Assembly: GCA_018672145.1 (NCBI GenBank)
Contig: JABHGH010000119.1
Span: forward strand, 1-6,034
Source of the DNA: Flavobacteriaceae bacterium
GTDB lineage: Bacteria; Bacteroidota; Bacteroidia; Flavobacteriales; Flavobacteriaceae
DNA length: 6,034 nt
Reading direction: 5' to 3'
Below are positions 1-4,910 of this stretch, in pieces (position 1 is the stretch's first letter; every line of letters starts with the position of its first letter). Position numbers and translations under genes: made by a program. The notes under the pieces are model-generated. The model had not been told where the DNA came from, ran no database searches, and saw only the letters and a list, made by a program, of their open reading frames with translations.

Positions 1-1
1 A

Positions 2-274
2 TTAGAAGTCGTTAGTCCAGAAGCAACATTGTTCAGCGGAGAAGTCAATTCGGTTGCTGTGCCAGGAACCAATGGTGCTTTTCAAATGCTTGACAATCAC
101 GCACCTATTGTTTCTCTTCTTGGTCCGGGCAAGGTGAAAATTGGAGGTAAGCTCAGTTTGCCTAAAGACACTGCTCATCATTTTACCCAACAAGGAGATG
201 ACACATTTTTGGAACTTCCCAACGGAGGGACGGTAGAAATGCAGCATAACAAAATCATATTGTTGGCAGATTAA
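2..274 (+). CDS. atpC: ATP synthase F1 epsilon subunit, 5'-truncated
   Basis: Epsilon subunit of the F1 sector, part of the central rotor stalk that links the catalytic head to the membrane c-ring. The reading frame is open from base 2 and ends at TAA 272-274, giving 90 residues; only the start Met and about one more residue should be missing to the left. The visible start (LEVVSPEATLFSGEV) and the later NHAPIVSLL segment are typical of the N-terminal beta-sandwich of epsilon. The protein stops right after that domain, so the C-terminal two-helix domain that inhibits ATP hydrolysis in E. coli and Bacillus epsilon is absent. Short epsilon subunits are, from general knowledge, usual in Bacteroidota. 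The internal TTG at 29 is not the start, because conserved epsilon residues lie before it. The gene upstream is expected to be atpD. The call is secure; the exact start lies outside the window. Confidence 0.93.
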   Translation, partial: LEVVSPEATLFSGEVNSVAVPGTNGAFQMLDNHAPIVSLLGPGKVKIGGKLSLPKDTAHHFTQQGDDTFLELPNGGTVEMQHNKIILLAD

Positions 275-324
275 CTAACAAGCTAAATTGTTGGTCATCA
301 TCCAAATCAATTTGATGTATCTAG
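275..324. other. atpC to TonB-receptor intergenic spacer
   Basis: This 50-base AT-rich gap has no Shine-Dalgarno-like sequence. It contains TCAATTTG at 307-314, one mismatch from the Bacteroidota -7 consensus TAnnTTTG, and an imperfect AT-rich inverted repeat around 299-317 (CATC-CAAAT against ATTTGATG, one bulge). No U-tract follows, so a terminator after atpC is not supported. The space is far too short for a cobalamin riboswitch. The receptor may be read through from the atp genes or from this weak promoter candidate. Confidence 0.3.
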
Positions 325-2166
325 ATGACTATGACTTTAATCACTCAATCAATTCGCACATTCTTTCGTAAAAACTTTGTTGCGTATACTGGTTTTTCAC
401 TCGCCTTCTTTTTTGCAATACCACTTACTGCCCAAGAAACAGCACTCGATGAAGTGATTGTCTCATCGCCCAGAATAGCGTTGGCTTTTGACGAGCAGTC
501 TCGTACCGTTACTGTGATCTCTGCACAAGATATCGAGCAAAGCGGATCGGCTACATTGGTCGATGTCCTTCGTCAAGTTGCTGGGATTGACATTCGAAGC
601 CGTGGAACGCAAGACGTTCAATCGGATATTTATGTCAGAGGAGGTGGCTTTGACCAAACCCTATTGCTTATCGATGGGATCAAGGTCGATGATCCACAAA
701 CGGGACACCACACTCTCAACGCCATTATACCCCTTGATATGATCGAAAGGGTCGAAATCCTAAAAGGGGCTGCAGGACGTGTTTATGGGCAAAACGCATT
801 TACGGGGGCTATTAATATTGTAACCAAAAAATCTACAAAAGAGGGCATGAAAGCCGTCATTAGTGGAGGGTCTTACGGCTATCAAAAGGCTGCTTTACTT
901 GTTTCTGATGTCAGAGATTCTTCAAATCATACACTTTATCTAGAAAGCATTTCGTCTGACGGTTACAGATACAATACAGACTATTATAACCAAAATTACC
1001 TTTGGAAGTCCAATTGGGAAACAAGCGCACACCCCATAGAGCTGATCGCAAGCTTTAATAACCGTCATTTTGGGGCAAATGGATTTTATGCTAAGCCAGA
1101 AAACACAGACCAATATGAAGTTACACAAAGTAGCTTACTCGGTATTTCAACTTCATTTCAACCGAACTCCAATTTACTGATCCAACCTAAAGTGTACTGG
1201 AAACGTGGACAGGATGAATATATATTTATACGAAACAACCCAAGTATTTATAGAAATCTACACATTACAAATAAACTAGGAGCCGAAGTGAACGGTACTT
1301 GGGAGCATAAAATGGGTACTACTGGTGTCGGATTTGAGCTTGCAAGTGTTAGTATTCAAAGCAATAATTTAGGAGAACATGCTCGTACTTTAGTTCATGG
1401 ATATCTAGAGCATCGTTTTGCTAGCAATCGCTGGGACATTACACCAGGGTTCTCTGTGAGCCATTACTCTGATCAAGACACTTTTTTCTACCCTGGCATT
1501 GATGTTGGTTTTCAAATCACTGGAAACTCCAGATTGTATTTTAATTCAGGATATACCTACCGCATTCCAACCTACACCGATTTGTATTACAGTGATTCAT
1601 CTACACTAGGAAATGAATTTTTACGCCCTGAAAAAGCTTTGTCAACAGAACTCGGATTTCGACACCGTCAAAACAATTGGAAACTATCCTTAGCCCTTTT
1701 TCAACGGGATGCAAAGAATTATATCGACTATGTGAAGTCGGCAGGGGATGAGCGATGGCAAGCCACCAATATCGATCAAATTTTATCCCAAGGTGGAGAG
1801 CTTGATGTTGTTGTAAACATCAACCGTCATAAGTTCGCCATGGGCTATGCCTATCTCAAAGACGATGTAGAGCGGATCAGTTCTGTATTGTCTCGTTACG
1901 CCATCAATTCTCGCAAGCATCATGTTTCTTCCCGCTGGACATTGAGGTGGAATTCATTTATCACATCATCAGTATCTTATCGTTATGCCGAGCAGGATTC
2001 AGGCTATAATTATAATGTGGTAGATGCGAATATGTCTTATGCCAAAGGTCGTGTCAAACTCTCACTTTCTGCTCATAATATTTTGAACGCTGCTTACACT
2101 GAGCAGAATTTGGTGCCTATGCCGAAAGGACATGCTTTACTTTCTCTTCACTATCAACTTTACTAG
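325..2166 (+). CDS. TonB-dependent outer-membrane receptor, BtuB-like plug and barrel
   Basis: A 613-residue TonB-dependent receptor, expected to take up a scarce ligand across the outer membrane using energy from TonB-ExbBD. The N-terminus is a signal peptide: basic residues (R11, R15, K16), a hydrophobic core (about 18-34) and a likely cut after A36 (LTA|QE). A TonB box (LDEVIVSS, 41-48) follows. The plug spans about 58-169 and includes DIYVRGGGFDQTLLLIDG, the ERVEILKGAAGRVYG stretch and GAINIVTK. The rest alternates polar and aromatic residues as in a 22-strand barrel and ends in aromatic Y613. The length is like BtuB and shorter than SusC-type receptors; there is no carboxypeptidase-like N-terminal extension, no visible SusD partner and no cobalamin riboswitch, so the ligand is not assigned. 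ATG 325 is used; ATG 331, two codons in, is possible. Its stop lies 2 bases from the convergent recX stop. The family call is firm, the substrate unknown. Confidence 0.93.
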   Translation: MTMTLITQSIRTFFRKNFVAYTGFSLAFFFAIPLTAQETALDEVIVSSPRIALAFDEQSRTVTVISAQDIEQSGSATLVDVLRQVAGIDIRSRGTQDVQSDIYVRGGGFDQTLLLIDGIKVDDPQTGHHTLNAIIPLDMIERVEILKGAAGRVYGQNAFTGAINIVTKKSTKEGMKAVISGGSYGYQKAALLVSDVRDSSNHTLYLESISSDGYRYNTDYYNQNYLWKSNWETSAHPIELIASFNNRHFGANGFYAKPENTDQYEVTQSSLLGISTSFQPNSNLLIQPKVYWKRGQDEYIFIRNNPSIYRNLHITNKLGAEVNGTWEHKMGTTGVGFELASVSIQSNNLGEHARTLVHGYLEHRFASNRWDITPGFSVSHYSDQDTFFYPGIDVGFQITGNSRLYFNSGYTYRIPTYTDLYYSDSSTLGNEFLRPEKALSTELGFRHRQNNWKLSLALFQRDAKNYIDYVKSAGDERWQATNIDQILSQGGELDVVVNINRHKFAMGYAYLKDDVERISSVLSRYAINSRKHHVSSRWTLRWNSFITSSVSYRYAEQDSGYNYNVVDANMSYAKGRVKLSLSAHNILNAAYTEQNLVPMPKGHALLSLHYQLY

Positions 2167-2168
2167 CT

Positions 2169-2639
2169 TCAAGTGAGCTTGTTTAGGGCATCAAAGATCA
2201 AGTCATTTTCCCAACCGCGGTATTGTAGATAGCTGATCCATTTTTTCTTTCGTTGTGCTAGGGGTTCTTTTTTTTCTTTGAGTTGATTCCATCGTTTTTT
2301 GGCTAGCTCATCAAATAGAGTGTTGTATTGTTCCTCTTCAATTTGTGTCAGTCCTTTCTTGATATTATGCGCGCTGATCTTCCGTCTTTTGAGTTCAAGT
2401 TCAATGCGTATTTTACCCCATTTTTTGATATTGAACTTGCTTTTGACATAGAGCAAAGCAAATCGTGTTTCGTTGAGGTAGTTGTGTTGGATTAGGTGAG
2501 CAATAACGGCATCTGAGGCCACTTGAAAAGCACCGAGTTGTCTTAGTTTTTCTTTTACCTCTTGATGACAACGTTCCTGATAGGCACAATAGTGTTCTAG
2601 TTTGCTTTTGAGCTCTTCAAATGAATGTGCTTTTCGCAT
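2169..2639 (-). CDS. recX: RecX, regulator of RecA
   Basis: A 156-residue cytoplasmic protein of the RecX family, whose members bind RecA filaments and limit their activity. It is almost all helical, as expected for the tandem three-helix repeats of RecX. Recognisable stretches are YCAYQERCHQEV (18-29), LNETRFALLYVKSKF (55-69), KKWGKIRIELELKRRKI (72-88) and the C-terminal YLQYRGW (138-144). A Lys/Arg-rich segment lies at 113-133. I use ATG at 2639. The frame also extends nine codons to a TTG at 2666, but that TTG lies inside the hairpin of the upstream terminator, making it an unlikely start. The gene follows rng on the same strand, separated by that terminator, and may depend on partial read-through or on a weak -7-like TATTTTAG (2651-2644). 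It is convergent with the TonB receptor gene, with a 2-base gap. recA is not in the window. Confidence 0.93.
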   Translation of the reverse strand: MRKAHSFEELKSKLEHYCAYQERCHQEVKEKLRQLGAFQVASDAVIAHLIQHNYLNETRFALLYVKSKFNIKKWGKIRIELELKRRKISAHNIKKGLTQIEEEQYNTLFDELAKKRWNQLKEKKEPLAQRKKKWISYLQYRGWENDLIFDALNKLT

Positions 2640-2653
2640 TGCCCTAAAATAAA

Positions 2654-2683
2654 AAAAGCGACCCAATATATTGAGTCGCTTTT
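2654..2683 (-). terminator. Intrinsic terminator after rng
   Basis: A perfect 9-bp outer stem (AAAAGCGAC 2654-2662 with GTCGCTTTT 2675-2683) encloses one mismatch (C2663/A2674) and an inner palindrome CAATATATTG. Read on the minus strand, the GTCGC arm is followed at once by seven T, an A and four more T, a classic U-tract. The hairpin begins 3 bases after the rng stop codon. Because the other side also carries TTTTG, it might work weakly on the plus strand against transcripts running through recX from the TonB receptor gene. Confidence 0.85.
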
Positions 2684-2686
2684 GTA

Positions 2687-4237
2687 TTATAAATGAATTA
2701 CTTTGCTATTTCTGTCGAAAAAGCGGTAATGTAGATAGGTGTAAGCGTCGCGTGGAACCACTTTGATCCATTTTTTATGTTTTAGGTACCACTGGAAGCG
2801 AACAGATTTCATGCCTTGTGTCAAATAAGCAGCAACAAAAGGATGTGCATGAATGCAAATTTTCTTTTTATTGTGCTTAGGATGATTGACAATGCGTTCC
2901 ACATCAGCTTGAATTCGGTCGAGCAATACAATGGGAGCTTCCACTTCGCCATTCTTATTTGGATTGGCCTCCATGGTTTTGATCTCCATTTCAGGTCGAA
3001 CGCGTTGTCGCGTCATCTGAATCAACCCGATTTTACTCGGTGGAAGAATTTTGTGTTTCGCTCTGTCAGTGTCCATTTCACTTCTAAAATGATCAAAAAG
3101 TTTCCTTCTGTTTTCAGAATTAATCATATCTATAAAGTCAATGACGATAATGCCGCCCATGTCGCGTAACCGAAGTTGACGAGCAATTTCGGTGGCTGCG
3201 ATGAGGTTCACCTCAAGGGCAGTATCTTCTTGATTTTTGGCTTTATTTGATCGATTTCCACTGTTTACATCAATCACGTGTAATGCTTCGGTGTGCTCAA
3301 CAATTAAGTAGGCACCTCGACTCATGGATACTGTTCGCCCAAAAGAAGTTTTGATTTGTCGCTCAACACCAAAACGCTCAAAAATGGGTGTTTCGGAATC
3401 GAATAATTTGACAATAGACTTCTTATCTGGCGCAATTTGATCCAAATAGTCTTTGACCTCGCCGAGCAAGTTTTTATCGTCAACGTGAATCCCTGTAAAG
3501 GAATCGTCGAAAATATCACGTAAAATACTTGATGCTCGATTGAGTTCATTCAATACGCGTGAGGGATAGTCGGCTTTGCGAATAGATTGGCAAAGGTCCA
3601 ACCAACGTTTGTGAAGTTGTTGCATGTCACGATCCAGTTCAGCCACTTTTTTGTCTTGTGCGACTGTGCGAACGATGACGCCAAACCCTTTTGGTTTGAT
3701 ACTTAAAACCAACTTCTTTAATCGTGTCTTTTCTTCTCTCGTTGGTATTTTCTGAGAGATGGAAACACGATCCGAAAAAGGAACCAAAACCAGATAACGA
3801 CCTGCTAAGGACAATTCAGAACTAATTCTGGGTCCTTTGGTTGAGATTGGTTCTTTGATGATCTGAACTAAAACGGATTGATTTGATTGAATTGCATCTG
3901 CAATTGCTCCGTCTTTGTGAATTTCAGCTTCTAATGGAAACTTTTTTAAGGAAAAATCTTTCACTTTACCTGTGCTTACAACTTTGATGAATTTTAGAAA
4001 GCTGCGAACTCTTGGTCCTAGGTCGTGATAATGCAAAAAGGCATCTTTCTCATAACCTACATTGACAAATGCAGCGTTCAGTCCAGGAAGTGTTTTTTTA
4101 ATTTTCGCAAGAAAAACATCACCTACGTTGAATTTATTCGTGCCAACTTCCTTTTGATATTCGATCAATTTCCCGTCCTTAAGCAAGGCAAAATCTACAG
4201 ATGAGGATTTTGAACGAATGATTAGTTCTTTACTCAT
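2687..4237 (-). CDS. rng: Ribonuclease G (RNase E/G family), no zinc link
   Basis: A 516-residue single-strand-specific endoribonuclease expected to act in rRNA processing and mRNA decay. An S1-like RNA-binding domain spans about 38-130 (VGDVFLAKIKKTLPGLNAAFVNVG) and, from memory of E. coli RNase G, carries a basic insertion of roughly 20 residues (about 73-118). The 5'-sensor region (around 131-200, STKGPRISSELSLAGRYLV) leads into the DNase I-like catalytic core. D323 in VIDVNSG and D367 in VIDFIDM match the metal-binding aspartates D303 and D346 of E. coli RNase E, and N325 is present. Where the family usually has the zinc-link CPxCxG, this protein has ANPNKNGEVEAP (424-435); its only cysteines are C216 and C461. 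The C-terminus (HPFVAAYLTQG, VPRDAYTYLHYRFFD) is RNase G-like, with no RNase E degradosome scaffold. ATG 4237 has A at -3 and no clear Shine-Dalgarno. A terminator follows directly. Confidence 0.95.
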   Translation of the reverse strand: MSKELIIRSKSSSVDFALLKDGKLIEYQKEVGTNKFNVGDVFLAKIKKTLPGLNAAFVNVGYEKDAFLHYHDLGPRVRSFLKFIKVVSTGKVKDFSLKKFPLEAEIHKDGAIADAIQSNQSVLVQIIKEPISTKGPRISSELSLAGRYLVLVPFSDRVSISQKIPTREEKTRLKKLVLSIKPKGFGVIVRTVAQDKKVAELDRDMQQLHKRWLDLCQSIRKADYPSRVLNELNRASSILRDIFDDSFTGIHVDDKNLLGEVKDYLDQIAPDKKSIVKLFDSETPIFERFGVERQIKTSFGRTVSMSRGAYLIVEHTEALHVIDVNSGNRSNKAKNQEDTALEVNLIAATEIARQLRLRDMGGIIVIDFIDMINSENRRKLFDHFRSEMDTDRAKHKILPPSKIGLIQMTRQRVRPEMEIKTMEANPNKNGEVEAPIVLLDRIQADVERIVNHPKHNKKKICIHAHPFVAAYLTQGMKSVRFQWYLKHKKWIKVVPRDAYTYLHYRFFDRNSKVIHL

Positions 4238-4255
4238 AATGGTGATTTAGTTCCT

Positions 4256-4270
4256 TCGAATTATTTTCGA
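4256..4270 (-). repeat. Short inverted repeat in the likely rng 5' leader
   Basis: TCGAA-TTATT-TTCGA is a perfect 5-bp inverted repeat with a 5-base loop, ending 18 bases before the rng start codon. If transcription starts near 4277 it would form a small hairpin in the leader RNA. It is short enough to arise by chance, so any role in translation or autoregulation is speculative. Confidence 0.25.
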
Positions 4271-4283
4271 GGGAGGGATTAAA

Positions 4284-4291
4284 CAAAAATA
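4284..4291 (-). promoter_or_regulatory. rng: Candidate rng promoter -7 element
   Basis: On the minus strand this reads TATTTTTG, a full match to the Bacteroidota -7 consensus TAnnTTTG. Transcription would begin near 4277, leaving a leader of about 40 bases before ATG 4237. No TTG is seen at the usual -33 spacing; that position falls in or beside the inverted repeat 4291-4311. The same T-rich run could instead be the U-tract of a terminator formed by that repeat. Confidence 0.4.
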
Positions 4292-4311
4292 TGCACAGGA
4301 TTTATGTGCAT
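4291..4311 (-). repeat. Perfect 7-bp inverted repeat upstream of rng
   Basis: ATGCACA (4291-4297) and TGTGCAT (4305-4311) are exact reverse complements separated by 7 bases. On the minus strand the repeat is followed by ATTTTTGTTT. It could be an intrinsic terminator for the HU and small-protein transcript (about 80 bases after the small gene's stop) or a dimeric repressor operator, since it sits directly on the upstream side of the candidate rng -7 element. The arms are moderately AT-rich and the terminator would be weak. Confidence 0.5.
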
Positions 4312-4391
4312 CGGGGAAATAATTTTTGGCAAGCAAAGGCCGAAAATCATCTCATGTCAAAGATCGTGTTGGGCTATACCTTTCTAAAAAC

Positions 4392-4484
4392 CTACGCTTT
4401 CTTCTTGTGACGATTGGCGCGGCTTCTCTTCTTACGCTTATGCGTTGCTACCTTGTGTCTTTTTCTCTTTTTACCACTTGGCAT
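4392..4484 (-). CDS. 30-residue highly basic protein, possibly bS22/mS38-like ribosomal protein
   Basis: ATG 4484 to TAG 4392 encodes a 30-residue protein starting MPSGKKRKRHKVATHKRKKR and continuing with S21, R22, R25 and a lysine-rich end. It has 16 Lys/Arg and 3 His, no acidic residue and no cysteine. I recognise it as a tiny protein widely conserved in Bacteroidota and usually listed as hypothetical. The spacing of R7-K8-R9, H15-K16, R20-S21-R22 and R25 lines up, with one gap, with what I recall of mycobacterial bS22 and the C-terminal domain of mitochondrial mS38/AURKAIP1 (COX24), small-subunit proteins bound near the decoding site. That homology is inference from basic-residue spacing. 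The start has A at -3 and no Shine-Dalgarno. It lies 31 bases after the HU stop with no terminator between, so the two are probably cotranscribed. An overlapping plus-strand frame is a shadow. Confidence 0.85.
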   Translation of the reverse strand: MPSGKKRKRHKVATHKRKKRSRANRHKKKA

Positions 4485-4515
4485 AGTGTCTATTTAAATA
4501 TATTAATTACAACGA

Positions 4516-4806
4516 TTAGGATACTTTCACCTTTTCCTTTACACTCTCCACAAAAACTTTAGCGGGTTTAAACGCTGGAATGTTTTGAGCCGGAATATCA
4601 ATGGTGATGTTTTTTGAAATATCTCTACCTTTCTTTTCAGCACGGGTTTTTATAATAAAGCTTCCAAAGCCTCGCAGGTAAACGTTCTCCCCTGTTTCTA
4701 AAGCATTTTTTACTTCATCCATAAATTGTTCAACGACAGCTTGTGTCTCAACTCTTTCAACGCCCAAGCGGTCTGAAATTTTGGTGACAATATCTGCTTT
4801 TGTCAT
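4516..4806 (-). CDS. hup: HU/IHF-family nucleoid DNA-binding protein
   Basis: A 96-residue histone-like protein that dimerises, bends DNA and packs the nucleoid. The N-terminal helices (MTKADIVTKISDRLGV through about 38) form the dimer core, LRGFGSF (44-50) is the family signature strand, and the beta-ribbon arm (about 52-77) ends in NIPAFKPAK, typical of HU. The arm tip reads R61-D62-I63-S64-K65-N66 where E. coli HU has RNPQTG, so the usual DNA-intercalating proline is isoleucine here. ATG 4806 is preceded by an A-rich leader with no Shine-Dalgarno and A at -3. A -7 element (TATATTTG) lies about 40 bases upstream. The gene is divergent from mutY and probably cotranscribed with the small basic gene downstream. 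HU versus IHF-like naming is not decidable from the sequence alone, but HU fits better. Confidence 0.95.
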   Translation of the reverse strand: MTKADIVTKISDRLGVERVETQAVVEQFMDEVKNALETGENVYLRGFGSFIIKTRAEKKGRDISKNITIDIPAQNIPAFKPAKVFVESVKEKVKVS

Positions 4807-4842
4807 GCTTATTTAATTTGGTTATTTATTTTTTTTGGTGAG

Positions 4843-4850
4843 CAAATATA
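4843..4850 (-). promoter_or_regulatory. hup: Candidate HU promoter -7 element
   Basis: On the minus strand this reads TATATTTG, a full match to TAnnTTTG. Transcription would start near 4836, giving a leader of about 30 bases rich in A. The -33 region lacks a clean TTG; only TTTAG is found, at slightly short spacing. No equally good element is seen for mutY on the opposite strand of this 104-base divergent gap. Confidence 0.45.
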
Positions 4851-4910
4851 TAAATTATAATTGACTAAATCCCTTGTATATCAGCGTATAAATTAAATAT
4901 CTTGTGCCCG

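Larger units (their letters stand above)
4238..4391. other. 154-base gap between the small basic gene and rng
   Basis: No gene is supported here on either strand. The space holds a candidate rng promoter (4284-4291), a perfect 7-bp inverted repeat (4291-4311), a smaller 5-bp inverted repeat close to the rng start (4256-4270), and a weak GGC/GCC hairpin with A/T flanks around 4325-4346. It is long for a spacer in this compact window, suggesting that rng is controlled separately from HU and the small gene. Confidence 0.5.

Noticed and set aside
297..318. Terminator after atpC
   Set aside because: The inverted repeat is AT-rich with a bulge and a very small loop, and no U-tract follows; it overlaps a weak promoter-like sequence instead.
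275..324. Cobalamin riboswitch upstream of the BtuB-like receptor
   Set aside because: The gap is only 50 bases and has no B12-box-like sequence.
325..345. Resemblance of the receptor N-terminus (MTMTLIT) to the lacZ start, hinting at vector sequence
   Set aside because: The nucleotides differ from lacZ and the frame continues into a normal signal peptide and plug domain.
2165..2180. Possible bidirectional terminator between the TonB receptor gene and recX
   Set aside because: Only a 5-bp stem with a G-U pair (AGCTT/GAGCT) and no real T-run on either side.
2640..2666. N-terminal extension of RecX from TTG 2666
   Set aside because: The codon lies in the loop of the rng terminator and the extra residues are encoded by the terminator stem and U-tract.
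2816..3169. Plus-strand ORF of 117 residues inside rng
   Set aside because: It is fully antisense to the conserved catalytic region of RNase G and has no recognisable family features.
4326..4562. Plus-strand ORF of 78 residues opposite the small basic gene
   Set aside because: It overlaps the end of HU and all of the recognised 30-residue gene on the other strand; its hydrophobic, leucine-rich content is what the complement of Lys/Arg codons gives.
4902..4910. TTG start for MutY three codons upstream
   Set aside because: ATG 4911 gives a normal MutY N-terminus and no ribosome-binding feature favours the TTG.
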